The notes beneath the pieces were generated by a model, which was not told the origin of the DNA, searched no databases, and was given only the letters and a program-made list of their open reading frames with translations. From NCBI GenBank assembly GCA_045615705.1, contig JAZLFH010000017.1:10808-74807 (forward strand): a stretch of DNA of 64,000 bases, read 5' to 3'. This DNA comes from JAZLFH01 sp045615705 (GTDB lineage: Bacteria > Bacillota > Clostridia > UMGS1883). Positions 33,561-42,192 of the stretch are shown piece by piece. The translations under genes and the position numbers were made by a program. Each line of letters begins with the position of its first letter. Position 1 is the first letter of the stretch.

Positions 33561-34822
33561 TTATTTTTCCTCCTTTTGTCAAGAAAATAGACTGTATCAA
33601 GTTTAAACAGATTTGCTGCCTCAACTATATTTTCTTTTGTAAGAGAATTTATCTTTTTTATCTCATCATCAGCAGTTAAATCCGTACCTGCTATTCGGTT
33701 TGAAATTTTCTTGTTTAATATTGAATAAAGAGAGTCGTTTTGTGCTTTGAGTGCTGTAACAAGTGTTTTTTTCGCTCCGTCAAATTCTTCGTCCGTGATT
33801 ACTCCGTTTTTAATATTTTCAAGTTCAAAAAGTATTCCGTCATAAGCCTTTTTGAAGTTTTCGCACTCTATTCCGCTCTTTACCAGAATTATTCCCTTGT
33901 GCTTGTCATACGATGCCGATGCATAGTAGCAAAGGCTCATTTTTTCTCTTACATTATTGAACAGTTTACTCGTTGCTCCTCCGCCGAAAACTACCGTTGC
34001 AAGCCAAGCGGCATACATTTTATCATCATTTGCCAAAACAGGCACCCGAAATCCCATGCAAAGTTTCCCTTGTGTAACATCCATCTTTTCTTTGACTTTT
34101 TTAATCTCGTTTCCCGGTTCTTTATATGTTCCTTTAATTATTGAAGCATCTCTGTCATTAAGATTTTTTACAAACTTATCTGAAAAATCGGTTGCATCTT
34201 TTTTCGAAAAATTTCCGGTAAACATAATGTCTATTACGCTGTTGTCAAGGAGAGTATTGTACTGGTTTATTATGTCATCTTCGCTTATTTTTTTTGCAAT
34301 GTCAGTATAACCCACCGTATTTACACCGTAAGGTTCATCATGACACATTTCTTCAAGAAGCCTGTTTGTACTGTATGAAATTTTATTGTTTCGCTCCGCT
34401 TCAATCTTTTTAATAAGATTTTCTTTTTCGCTTTTTATATCTTGTTTCTTAAAACCTATCTCACGAGGCGAAAAAAAGACATCAAAAAGCAGTTCACTTG
34501 CCCCTGAAAATATATCAATACCTTCGGGAAGTGTGCTTTTTGAAAGAATATCAAATCCAATACACACAATATTTTCTTCGCCGATTTTTGCACTGTAAGT
34601 GTAAAGCGATGTACCGTAAAGTTTTTCCGACTCTACATTAAGCTTCATTCGTGAAGGATACTTTTTCCCTCCGCAACGAAAAAGCATGGAAATAAGGTTG
34701 TTTATTGTCGCTTCTTTCTTTTCAAGCGGTCTGTGTATAATTACATCGACACGCATAGTCGTAAATTTATCATCCGGTATTAAAAAAAGGTTTATTCCGT
34801 TTTTCAGTTTTATTTTTTCCAT
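33527..34822 (-). CDS. ymfF: M16-family peptidase homologue, YmfF type (inactive copy)
   Basis: This 431-residue protein is related to YmfH but lacks the HxxEH motif; the equivalent region reads SMLFRCGGKKYPS. It is therefore presumably the non-catalytic partner that completes the M16 chamber. The C-terminal half keeps the R/Y-type substrate-binding stretch (NNVREKMSLCYYASASY). It is the first large gene of the operon with ymfH and lgt. GAGGAG lies 6 nt upstream of the ATG. A 19-codon ORF and a small hairpin precede it. Confidence 0.88.
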   Translation of the reverse strand: MEKIKLKNGINLFLIPDDKFTTMRVDVIIHRPLEKKEATINNLISMLFRCGGKKYPSRMKLNVESEKLYGTSLYTYSAKIGEENIVCIGFDILSKSTLPEGIDIFSGASELLFDVFFSPREIGFKKQDIKSEKENLIKKIEAERNNKISYSTNRLLEEMCHDEPYGVNTVGYTDIAKKISEDDIINQYNTLLDNSVIDIMFTGNFSKKDATDFSDKFVKNLNDRDASIIKGTYKEPGNEIKKVKEKMDVTQGKLCMGFRVPVLANDDKMYAAWLATVVFGGGATSKLFNNVREKMSLCYYASASYDKHKGIILVKSGIECENFKKAYDGILFELENIKNGVITDEEFDGAKKTLVTALKAQNDSLYSILNKKISNRIAGTDLTADDEIKKINSLTKENIVEAANLFKLDTVYFLDKRRKNKWNLKNIYILQ

Positions 34823-34837
34823 AAAATACTCCTCTAT

Positions 34838-34858
34838 GTAAAGGACGCCTTTGGGCAG
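34838..34858 (-). other. Hairpin between the leader ORF and ymfF
   Basis: GGAC-GCC pairs with GGC-GTCC (7 bp, one bulged T) around a CAAA loop, between the 19-codon ORF stop and the ymfF SD. No T-run long enough for a classical terminator follows. Confidence 0.4.
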
Positions 34859-34864
34859 TCCGTT

Positions 34865-34924
34865 TTACTTGCTTACTCCTATCGTAGCAATTAAAGAAAA
34901 TATCCACACTAAAAGTTTCCGCAT
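34865..34924 (-). CDS. 19-residue leader peptide or small membrane peptide
   Basis: An ATG at 34924 with a very good SD (GGAGGTG, 6 nt away) opens a 19-codon ORF, MRKLLVWIFSLIATIGVSK, that ends in TAA. It is basic at the N terminus with a hydrophobic core, like a very short membrane peptide. It lies between the UgtP-type gene and ymfF, with a hairpin between it and ymfF. It may be a translated leader that controls ymfF or a small membrane protein. I know no named family; conservation of this ORF is untested. Confidence 0.5.
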   Translation of the reverse strand: MRKLLVWIFSLIATIGVSK

Positions 34925-34954
34925 AATAGCACCTCCGCTTTTAGTATATCCCTT

Positions 34955-36076
34955 TTAATCTTTAAAATTCTTTTTGATTGAAAGCACAAAATCTCCCAGT
35001 TTTTCCGAACTGTTTGCACTTCCTATATATGAAGCTCCTTCTCTCATATGCTTTTGCAGATACTCGTTATTAAAGAACATATATACCGCTTCGTCAATCG
35101 GAAATGTTTTTGTTATAAACATCGCCAAACCGTTATTAAGCAGAAATTCCTTGTTCCTGTCTTCCTGCCCCGGTATCGGACTTTCAATCAGCATAGGAAC
35201 AGCTTTTGAAAGTGCTTCCGAAACCGTTAATCCGCCCGGTTTTGTAACTAAAATATCGGACGCATCCATCATTACTTCAACATTATTTACAAATTCGTAA
35301 GGATATACCTTGTGCTTAAAATTAGTTCGCAAAAGTCTTTTGTATGCCCGCTCATTCTTACCGCATACCGCAATTATCTGAAAATCATCCTCTAAACCGT
35401 CAAGCGTCTTTATCTCTCGTGCTATATTTCCGAATCCCATAGAGCCCATCATTACCATAACTGTTTGCTTATTTTCGATATTAAGCATTTCTCTTGCCGT
35501 TTTTTTATCTGTATTTTTTGAAAATTTAGCGTCAATGGGAATCCCGAACGGAAGTATTTTTTCTTCCGGAATCCCGTTTTTCTTCATTTGATTTCCGAGT
35601 AAATGTGTAGGTGTTACATAGTAGTCAAGATTTGTTTCATACCACATAGGATGAACGGTAAAATCCGTGATTATTCCTATGGTTTTTATTCCGCTTAAAC
35701 GGTTTTTCATTGCCGTAATGCTCTTTGCGGAAAATAAATGCGAGCAAATTATTACATCGGGGCAGAAATCATCAATATACCTGATTGTTTTGTATGTCAG
35801 AATTTTATTTAACACCAAATCCATTTTTATCATATCTTCGCCGAGTTTAAACTCGTCCTTTTCAAGCATACGATAAAACTTAGCGTATGTTTTCGGTGCG
35901 TATTTTGTGGATAATAAATATCCCTTTTCAACTGTGTCCGAAAGTGCCGGGCTTATATATTTATATTGGTCGAGTATTCTGCATTCGGCACCTTTTGATT
36001 TTAAGTATTCGGAAATTGCTCTCGCACTTGCAGTATGTCCTTGTCCTGTTGAAATTGTGAGAATTAAAACTTTCAT
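34955..36076 (-). CDS. UgtP/MGDG-synthase-type diacylglycerol glycosyltransferase
   Basis: This 373-residue family GT28 enzyme is of the kind that adds glucose or galactose from UDP-sugar to diacylglycerol at the inner membrane face, making glycolipids and lipoteichoic-acid anchors. The N-terminal acceptor domain starts ILTISTGQGHTASARAI, and the C-terminal donor domain has MMGSMGFGNIAREI and TKPGGLTVSEALS. MurG is a relative but differs in the start motif. The ATG has GGGAGG 7 nt upstream. A promoter (36115-36143) with a perfect dyad over its -35 precedes it. Donor sugar and number of sugars added are not readable. Confidence 0.85.
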   Translation of the reverse strand: MKVLILTISTGQGHTASARAISEYLKSKGAECRILDQYKYISPALSDTVEKGYLLSTKYAPKTYAKFYRMLEKDEFKLGEDMIKMDLVLNKILTYKTIRYIDDFCPDVIICSHLFSAKSITAMKNRLSGIKTIGIITDFTVHPMWYETNLDYYVTPTHLLGNQMKKNGIPEEKILPFGIPIDAKFSKNTDKKTAREMLNIENKQTVMVMMGSMGFGNIAREIKTLDGLEDDFQIIAVCGKNERAYKRLLRTNFKHKVYPYEFVNNVEVMMDASDILVTKPGGLTVSEALSKAVPMLIESPIPGQEDRNKEFLLNNGLAMFITKTFPIDEAVYMFFNNEYLQKHMREGASYIGSANSSEKLGDFVLSIKKNFKD

Positions 36077-36114
36077 AAGTTTTCCTCCCTGTAAAAATAA
36101 TCAGTAACACAATT

Positions 36115-36143
36115 TTTATAAAGCACATAGAATGTGAGTGTAA
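36115..36143 (-). promoter_or_regulatory. Promoter of the UgtP-type gene
   Basis: TTACAC, a 17-nt spacer and TATAAA on the minus strand, about 40 nt upstream of the ATG at 36076. Confidence 0.5.
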
Positions 36144-36153
36144 GCAGCTTACA
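36139..36153. promoter_or_regulatory. Perfect dyad TGTAAGC-A-GCTTACA, possible operator
   Basis: A 7-bp perfect inverted repeat around one base lies over the -35 of the minus-strand promoter, and 29 nt upstream of the plus-strand small gene. The size and symmetry suit a dimeric repressor site, but no regulator is identified. Confidence 0.4.
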
Positions 36154-36181
36154 GTAAATCTACTTTGAAAGGAGATTACCC

Positions 36182-36298
36182 ATGCTTTTCGGATGCAACT
36201 CTAATAACGGAAACAATTGCTGCGAATGGATTATTTGGATAATCGTTATCGCATTCATTCTTAACTGCCTTTGCGGTAATAACGACTGCGGTTGCTAA
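36182..36298 (+). CDS. 38-residue Cys/Asn-rich small membrane protein
   Basis: The ATG at 36182 has AAAGGAG 7-8 nt upstream and opens a 38-codon ORF. The N-terminal part is GCNSNNGNNCCEW, followed by one hydrophobic helix (IIWIIVIAFILN), and the tail is CLCGNNDCGC. In total there are seven Cys. A clean terminator follows. Similar short Cys/Asn/Gly-rich one-helix peptides occur in spore-forming Clostridia and are often suspected to be sporulation or spore-coat associated; that link is inference here. It is flanked by the divergent UgtP-type gene and the convergent rdgB. Confidence 0.65.
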   Translation: MLFGCNSNNGNNCCEWIIWIIVIAFILNCLCGNNDCGC

Positions 36299-36308
36299 TT
36301 AACTTTTT

Positions 36309-36328
36309 CGGGGAGATTATTCTCCCCG
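36309..36328. terminator. Bidirectional terminator (small Cys-rich gene and rdgB)
   Basis: CGGGGAGA/TCTCCCCG stem with a TTAT loop, T-run on the right and A/T-rich flank on the left. The rdgB stop codon lies inside it. Confidence 0.85.
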
Positions 36329-36898
36329 TTTTATTTTTTCTCTGAGCATTTTAAGTGCCATTCCCCTATGACTTACGGAATTTTTCTCATCCGGGTTTAG
36401 TTCGGAAAAGGTCTTTTTAAACTTTTTAACATAAAACACCGGGTCATATCCAAATCCGTCAGTTCCTCTGGGTGTTCTTGTTATTGTTCCCTCACATTTT
36501 CCTTCGCATACAAGCTCTTTATCCCCGTCTGTAAAAACAATTGTACATACAAACCGTGCATTTCGCTCTCCTTCGGGAGCATTTTCCATATTTTTAAGTA
36601 AAAGTTTTGTTCTGTCGCTGTCTGTAAGTCCTTCTCCTCCGTACCTTGCAGAATAAACTCCCGGTTCTCCTTTCAGATAATCCACAATCAAACCCGAATC
36701 ATCTGCAATAACCGGAATTTTTACCTTTTTTACTATTTCTCGTGCCTTTTTCAAAGCATTTTCTTCAAATGTTTTTCCGTCCTCAATGACATCTGTTTCT
36801 ACGCCGACATCACTTAAAGACAAAATCTCATGTTCTTTTAAAATTTCACGAAACTCACGAACTTTGTTTTTGTTGTTTGTTCCTGCAACTATTTTCAT
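36317..36898 (-). CDS. rdgB: XTP/dITP diphosphatase (RdgB/HAM1)
   Basis: This house-cleaning enzyme hydrolyses XTP, ITP and dITP to monophosphates. The 193-residue protein is full length, with the start VAGTNNKNKVREF, VIADDSGLIVDYLKGEPGVYSARYGGEG around the general base Asp, GFGYDPVFY, and the C-terminal SHRGMALK. It follows rph by 2 nt; the rph-rdgB pair is a common Firmicute arrangement. Its stop lies within the terminator hairpin. Confidence 0.96.
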   Translation of the reverse strand: MKIVAGTNNKNKVREFREILKEHEILSLSDVGVETDVIEDGKTFEENALKKAREIVKKVKIPVIADDSGLIVDYLKGEPGVYSARYGGEGLTDSDRTKLLLKNMENAPEGERNARFVCTIVFTDGDKELVCEGKCEGTITRTPRGTDGFGYDPVFYVKKFKKTFSELNPDEKNSVSHRGMALKMLREKIKRGE

Positions 36899-36900
36899 AC

Positions 36901-37620
36901 TTACTCCTTTAAAGAATTCTTTTGAGCCTTTGTTATTTCTTTAATTCCTTTTTTTGCTAGTGCATACAAAGAGTCGAGTTCCTCTTTTGAAAATGTTTTA
37001 CCTTCGGCAGTTCCCTGTACTTCTATTATTTCTCCCTTGTCATTCATTACAAAATTCATATCAACATCAGCCGAAGAATCTTCCTTATAGCACAAGTCTA
37101 AAAGAACCTCATTGTCTTTTATTCCCACACTTACCGCAGAAACAAACGATTTTAGAGGGCTTTTGGTAATTAAGCCTTGCTCCTTTAAATAAGTAAGAGC
37201 ATCATAAAGTGCCACAAATCCTCCCGTAATCGAAGCACATCTTGTCCCGCCGTCTGCCTGTAATACATCACAATCAATCGTAATGGTTCTTTCTCCGAGT
37301 TTTTTCATATCTACCGAGGCACGAAGACTTCTTCCTATAAGCCTTTGGATTTCTCCGCTTCTTCCGTTTAATTTTAACTTTGATATATCTCTTTTGTTTC
37401 TTGTTGATGTTGCTCTCGGAAGCATACTGTACTCCGCAGTTACCCAGCCTTCACCCGAATCTTTTTTAAATGGCGGTACCGATTCTTCAACACTTGCCGT
37501 GCAAAGTACCTTTGTATCTCCCATTTCAATCAGGACAGAACCTTCGGCGTATTTTGTATAATGCCTCGTAATTTTTATCGGTCTTAACTTGTCCTTTTTT
37601 CTTCCGTCCGTTCTCTCCAT
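36901..37620 (-). CDS. rph: Ribonuclease PH
   Basis: This phosphorolytic 3'-5' exoribonuclease trims tRNA 3' ends. The 239-residue protein has the family start [34 protein letters not shown], the phosphate-site [18 protein letters not shown] and SVGI near Asp residues that bind metal. It follows the phosphodiester glycosidase gene by 12 nt, with AAAGGAG before the ATG, and precedes rdgB by 2 nt, so the three are probably cotranscribed from 39912-39940. Confidence 0.96.
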   Translation of the reverse strand: MERTDGRKKDKLRPIKITRHYTKYAEGSVLIEMGDTKVLCTASVEESVPPFKKDSGEGWVTAEYSMLPRATSTRNKRDISKLKLNGRSGEIQRLIGRSLRASVDMKKLGERTITIDCDVLQADGGTRCASITGGFVALYDALTYLKEQGLITKSPLKSFVSAVSVGIKDNEVLLDLCYKEDSSADVDMNFVMNDKGEIIEVQGTAEGKTFSKEELDSLYALAKKGIKEITKAQKNSLKE

Positions 37621-37632
37621 AGTAATTCTCCT

Positions 37633-39888
37633 TTAAAATAATTCATTTATAGAATATGTTACTCCATCTTCATTGATATAAAATGAAAGGTATCTTGCTT
37701 CTTTTATTCTTTCCGAAACAGACACACTCCTGTCGCCGCTGACATTTGAAAGTGCAAAATAATGTACTCCGTCTTTTACATAACGAAAGTTATCGGTAGA
37801 GCGGTATATTACATATACATCTTTTTGAGTATTTGCCAGGTAATCTTCAAATACCTCCCTTTCAAAGTTGTCGCTCCATGTTGTAATATCACTGTTTAGT
37901 ACTATAAAAAGATTGTATGCTTTGCTTTTATCTACCGCATTTTTTAATGTATCCCACTGAGTTGAATCTGTTGCTCTTATTCCGCCGTTTGAAGCATTTA
38001 GTGTTATAAAAAGCGATGAACCGTATTCCAAAGATTGTGCTTTGTTGCAAGAAATAAATTCTGTTTTGTCCATTTTCCCCGCAAAGGCACTGAGGTTACT
38101 TGTCTTTTTCTCAAAATTCTTTTTTGCCGCTCTTTCAATAAATGAATCTGCCATATCACTTATTGAGCATACATTGAAAGTAAATGCTTTGTCATTAGCC
38201 TTGTAATAGTCATCTCTTTTGTCTTCGTTCCAAAGATTTTCGGGAATGAAGCGAAGGTCTTCACTGATATTTCCCACCGTAACACGGCTATACGCCACTG
38301 TTGTGCCGAATTTCGCACTTATTATTGCTTCGCCCGAAGATACTCCGCTTATTATACCATCGTTTGAAACCGAAGCACATCCGCTGTCGGAAGAAAAACT
38401 TACAAGCGACAGATTATCTATCTTGGATTCTCTTCCTGCTCTGTCATAGCCGTAAACGGTCAGTGCTATGTTACCCCCGACATCACATTTAACCGTTCTC
38501 GTAGCAAGAAGTCTTTCGGGTAAATCAATTACATCTACTTCTTGTGTAGCCGTAATTCCGTCATAAGTTGCACTTATAATGGCTTTCCCCGATTCTTTCG
38601 GGTAAAACACTCCGTTTTCAATATAGCCTTTTACACCTGATACCCTAAACGAAACATCAGTATCTTTTTCTGCGAAATAATTGTTATAAAAGTGAGCCGA
38701 AACGGGAGTTTTATCGTTTGTAAAAACAAACGGTTTCGTTACAAGAATTTCACCAGAAGAAACTTTTGAATCAACCGTATCGCTTGTTATTGCGGCACAG
38801 TTTATTACTCGCCTTGTTTCGCACGGATTGTTTATCGTGTGGAGTTCGTTGTATCCTTTTGACTTCCCTACCAATGCGGTAGACCCGCCTCCGTCAAGAT
38901 TTATTGCATTAGTGCAACCTAATTCCTTTAAAATATCCGCAAAGTCGTCAAGAGTTACCCCCGAAGAAGCGGTTTGCCTTCCGTCAACAGCAACGAGGTA
39001 AACTACTGTTCCGTCCTCGTTTGTTCCCAATGCACTTCTTGGGTGCTTGCCTTCAACATCATGGGTTATTTTAGTTTCTTGTCCGTTTTTAAGAAGGATT
39101 GTTCCTCCGCCGAATGCAGTTTGAATGTTTTTAATATTGGGAGTTAAAGTCTTATCTAAAATAACCTTGTCCCCTTCTTTAAAGTTTTCCGCCAAAAATG
39201 TGCTGTACCCCTCAGACACATCCAAAACATATCCGTTTGCGGGAATTTTTACGCTTTCTTGGTTCCGCCTGAACTCTTTTATTGTGTCATTTTCGACAAC
39301 TACCTCTACCACATCTCCGCCGGGTGCCAAGGACATACCCGAATTAAACTTATCCGTGTACATCATCATATATTCAAATCCGCCGGTATAAGTGTTTAAT
39401 TCTTTTATCATTTCGTAGTTTCCGTTAGGTGCAACTATTGACATTCCCAACTGATAATAGTCTAAAATAACGCTGTCTCCGTCATAAAAAACACCTGCCA
39501 TAGAGTAGTCGTTATTATATTTTGACTTAATAATTTCTCCGTCTTTAATCATCGCACCGATTGCAAATCCTGTATTTCTGGCAGAAAAAAAGTCTGCATT
39601 AATTGCGGCAACCGTATTTTTCTGCTCTTTTGCGTGATTCATAACCGTTTGAAGATTTTCAAGTGAATTGCATGCCAAAACATCAAGTGAAAGATGCTTT
39701 TCTTTCAAATCTGCCTTTACAACATTTATGACTAATGACCTGTCGGAATAAAATTTTTTGTATGTTATGAGTTCAACGCCTTTTGACATTGGCTCGGTAG
39801 TTTTGTACTCAAATATGGGTGCGGCACCGGCATTAGGTGCAATAAAAATTGTTAAAGTCATCAAAACCAGTATAATAATTCGTTTCAT
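37633..39888 (-). CDS. Secreted phosphodiester glycosidase (NAGPA-type) with Ig-like region
   Basis: This 751-residue exported protein has a signal peptide (about 1-22). The N-terminal ~380 residues hold an NAGPA/DUF2233 phosphodiester glycosidase domain. Its signatures include AINADFFSARNTGFAIGAMIKDG, HPRSALGTNEDGTVVYLVAVDGRQ and NLDGGGSTALV. Enzymes with this domain remove a GlcNAc cap from a phosphodiester-linked sugar. A Big_2-like immunoglobulin region follows (about 440-545, with two YDR/SGVSSGEAIISAKFG-type motifs), then a C-terminal ~190-residue part of unknown fold. It is divergent from the polymer-synthesis operon, so a role on a surface glycopolymer is plausible but unproven. The ATG at 39888 has GAGGTGG 8 nt upstream. 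Confidence 0.82.
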   Translation of the reverse strand: MKRIIILVLMTLTIFIAPNAGAAPIFEYKTTEPMSKGVELITYKKFYSDRSLVINVVKADLKEKHLSLDVLACNSLENLQTVMNHAKEQKNTVAAINADFFSARNTGFAIGAMIKDGEIIKSKYNNDYSMAGVFYDGDSVILDYYQLGMSIVAPNGNYEMIKELNTYTGGFEYMMMYTDKFNSGMSLAPGGDVVEVVVENDTIKEFRRNQESVKIPANGYVLDVSEGYSTFLAENFKEGDKVILDKTLTPNIKNIQTAFGGGTILLKNGQETKITHDVEGKHPRSALGTNEDGTVVYLVAVDGRQTASSGVTLDDFADILKELGCTNAINLDGGGSTALVGKSKGYNELHTINNPCETRRVINCAAITSDTVDSKVSSGEILVTKPFVFTNDKTPVSAHFYNNYFAEKDTDVSFRVSGVKGYIENGVFYPKESGKAIISATYDGITATQEVDVIDLPERLLATRTVKCDVGGNIALTVYGYDRAGRESKIDNLSLVSFSSDSGCASVSNDGIISGVSSGEAIISAKFGTTVAYSRVTVGNISEDLRFIPENLWNEDKRDDYYKANDKAFTFNVCSISDMADSFIERAAKKNFEKKTSNLSAFAGKMDKTEFISCNKAQSLEYGSSLFITLNASNGGIRATDSTQWDTLKNAVDKSKAYNLFIVLNSDITTWSDNFEREVFEDYLANTQKDVYVIYRSTDNFRYVKDGVHYFALSNVSGDRSVSVSERIKEARYLSFYINEDGVTYSINELF

Positions 39889-39911
39889 TAAAGTTACCAC
39901 CTCACAGAATC

Positions 39912-39940
39912 ATTTTATACTTTTTTATCTTAATAATCAA
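39912..39940 (-). promoter_or_regulatory. SigA promoter of the glycosidase-rph-rdgB operon
   Basis: TTGATT, a 17-nt spacer and TAAAAT on the minus strand, about 24 nt upstream of the start. Confidence 0.6.
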
Positions 39941-39959
39941 GTATATTAGCAAATATTCC

Positions 39960-39988
39960 TTGATATTTTTGTGTTGTTAAAGTATAAT
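39960..39988 (+). promoter_or_regulatory. SigA promoter of the GT4-CsaB operon
   Basis: TTGATA, a 17-nt spacer and TATAAT, about 32 nt upstream of the TTG start at 40021 and divergent from the glycosidase promoter. Confidence 0.7.
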
Positions 39989-40020
39989 AAATATATTACC
40001 AATTAAAGGAGATGAGTGCT

Positions 40021-42192
40021 TTGAGTCTTAATATTTTGCTCGCAACCATGCAACTTGACATAGGCGGAGCGGAAACGCATATTATAGAACTTGCAAAAAG
40101 CCTTAAAGCACGGGGACACAGCGTTTTTATTGCCTCAGGCGGCGGTGTATATGAAGAAGAATTGAAAAAATATGATATACCTCACTTTTGTGTCGCACTG
40201 AACAGTAAAAATCCAATCAGTGTCCTTTCCTCGATGAGAAAACTTTCAAAAATAATTGACGAACAAAAGATTGACATTGTTCACTCTCATGCAAGAATCC
40301 CGTCATTTATAATAAACAAAATCCACAAAAAGAAAAATTTTGCTTTTGTAACGACTGCCCACGGTGCTTTCAGTACAAAATACGGTCTTAAATACATAAC
40401 AAGTTGGGGCGAAAAATCTATCGCCGTAAGTGATGATTTAAAAGAGTATCTCGTAAGAAACTACAATTATCCCGAAAAGGACATAACCGTAACAATAAAC
40501 GGTATTGATACCGACTTTTTCTGTCCCGAAGTTTCTGATTCTGATAAAAAAGAAAAAACAATCGTTCATGTTTGCCGTATGGACACAAGGGTAAGCCTTG
40601 TTGCTCATCTTCTAATCAAGGCTTTTGAAACAGGAAGAATTGACCGTGATGTCCGTTTAATGATAGTGGGCGGCGGAAATGATTATGAAAATGTGTTAAG
40701 AGAAGCCAATTTAGTAAACGGAAAATTAGGTTATGATGCAATTTCTCTTACGGGAGCCCTTACCGATGTAAAACCCATACTGAATAAAGCCGACCTTTTT
40801 GTCGGCGTTTCCCGTGCCGCTCTTGAAGCCATGGCTTGCGAAAGACCGAGCATTCTCGCCGGAGCGGAAGGCACTCTCGGACTTTTTTATAAAGAAAAAC
40901 TTGATGACGCAATAAAAACAAACTTTTGTTGCCGAGGTCTGAAAGAAGCAAGCGTTGATTCTTTGACAGATGATATAAATAACTTTTTTTCTCTCTCAAA
41001 TGAAGAACAAAACAGTATCGGCAAATATTCAAGGACTGTCGTAAAAGAGTATTACTCCGTAAAAAAGATGACAGATGATACACTTTTTTCTTACAGTGAA
41101 GTTTTAAAAGAGCGTATCCCAAAAAAAGTGTTAATTTCAGGTTATTACGGTTTCAATAACAACGGAGATGATGCTCTTTTATACTCAATTATAAGTGATT
41201 TAAAAAATGAAGTTGAAAATGTTGAAATTACCGTATTGTCAAATAATCCCGAAGAAACAAAAAAACTTTACGGTGTAAATTCAATTTCCCGCACGGCAAT
41301 TTTAAAAATTCTTTCTCTCATGGAGCGTAACGCACTCTTTATTTCTGGTGGCGGAACGCTTATTCAAGACAGTACAAGCACAAAATCGCTCATCTATTAT
41401 TTAACATTAATAAGACTTGCAAAGATGAAAAAAATGAGAGTTTCATTATTTGCCAACGGTATAGGCACACTTAAAAAATGTAACGAAAAAAGAGTTTCCA
41501 AGGTCTTAAATAAAGTGGATTCCATAACTTTAAGGGATGAAATTGCACTTATGTGGCTTAAAAAAATCAATGTTTCAAGACCTTTTATTAAACTTACGGC
41601 AGACCCTGTATTTGCACTTGATGCACTTGATAAAACAGAAGGCAAAAAATATCTCGAATCGTTCAATATTAACAGCGACAGCATAGCATATTTTTGTATG
41701 AGATTCGACAAAAAATCATCTCCTTCATTTTGCAAAGAAATTGCAAAATGTGCAGACGAACTTTCAAAAGAAGGATACTTTCCCGTATTTATCCCGTTTC
41801 AAAGCAACAAGGACACAAAAATTTGTGAAGAAATCCAAAGTCTTATGAATGAAAAGTCCGAAATTCTTGTACTTCCTGTTTCGCCTTACCTTTCGCTTTC
41901 GGTGTTTTCGTGCGGAAAGGTTTGTGTAGGAATGAGGCTTCATTCTCTTATTTACGCATTTTCTCAAAATGTTCCCGTAACAGGCATAGTGTATGATACA
42001 AAAGTAAAAGGTTTTATGGATTACACAGGTCTTGACAGTTACATAAATACAGAAGATGTCACAAGCGAAAAATTGCTTGATTTAATCAAAAAAAGCATTG
42101 AAAGAAAATCTCCCTATGATTGCGAAAAATTTTCTTTGCTTGCTCACGAAAATGTAAAAATAGCACTTAACATCAAGGAGGGTATCTTTTGA
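40021..42192 (+). CDS. csaB: GT4 glycosyltransferase fused to CsaB-type polysaccharide pyruvyl transferase
   Basis: This is a two-enzyme fusion of 723 residues. Residues 1 to about 365 are a GT4 glycosyltransferase (start MQLDIGGAETHIIELAKSL, donor region SRAALEAMACERPSILAG). Residues about 370-723 are a CsaB pyruvyl transferase (ISGYYGFNNNGDDALLYSI, SGGGTLIQDSTSTKSLIYY, GMRLHSLIYAFS). CsaB adds ketal-pyruvate to the secondary cell-wall polymer, the ligand of SLH domains; two SLH proteins are in this window. Start: GGAG lies 9 nt before TTG 40021, whereas an ATG at 40012 would abut the SD. The next gene overlaps by 4 nt. CsaB is usually about 360 residues and free-standing, so the fusion deserves note. 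Confidence 0.92.
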   Translation: MSLNILLATMQLDIGGAETHIIELAKSLKARGHSVFIASGGGVYEEELKKYDIPHFCVALNSKNPISVLSSMRKLSKIIDEQKIDIVHSHARIPSFIINKIHKKKNFAFVTTAHGAFSTKYGLKYITSWGEKSIAVSDDLKEYLVRNYNYPEKDITVTINGIDTDFFCPEVSDSDKKEKTIVHVCRMDTRVSLVAHLLIKAFETGRIDRDVRLMIVGGGNDYENVLREANLVNGKLGYDAISLTGALTDVKPILNKADLFVGVSRAALEAMACERPSILAGAEGTLGLFYKEKLDDAIKTNFCCRGLKEASVDSLTDDINNFFSLSNEEQNSIGKYSRTVVKEYYSVKKMTDDTLFSYSEVLKERIPKKVLISGYYGFNNNGDDALLYSIISDLKNEVENVEITVLSNNPEETKKLYGVNSISRTAILKILSLMERNALFISGGGTLIQDSTSTKSLIYYLTLIRLAKMKKMRVSLFANGIGTLKKCNEKRVSKVLNKVDSITLRDEIALMWLKKINVSRPFIKLTADPVFALDALDKTEGKKYLESFNINSDSIAYFCMRFDKKSSPSFCKEIAKCADELSKEGYFPVFIPFQSNKDTKICEEIQSLMNEKSEILVLPVSPYLSLSVFSCGKVCVGMRLHSLIYAFSQNVPVTGIVYDTKVKGFMDYTGLDSYINTEDVTSEKLLDLIKKSIERKSPYDCEKFSLLAHENVKIALNIKEGIF

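Noticed and set aside
36121..36137. Sporulation (sigma-E/K/G) promoter for the Cys-rich peptide, from CATAGAAT
   Set aside because: The -10-like CATA is there but no matching -35 lies at the right distance.
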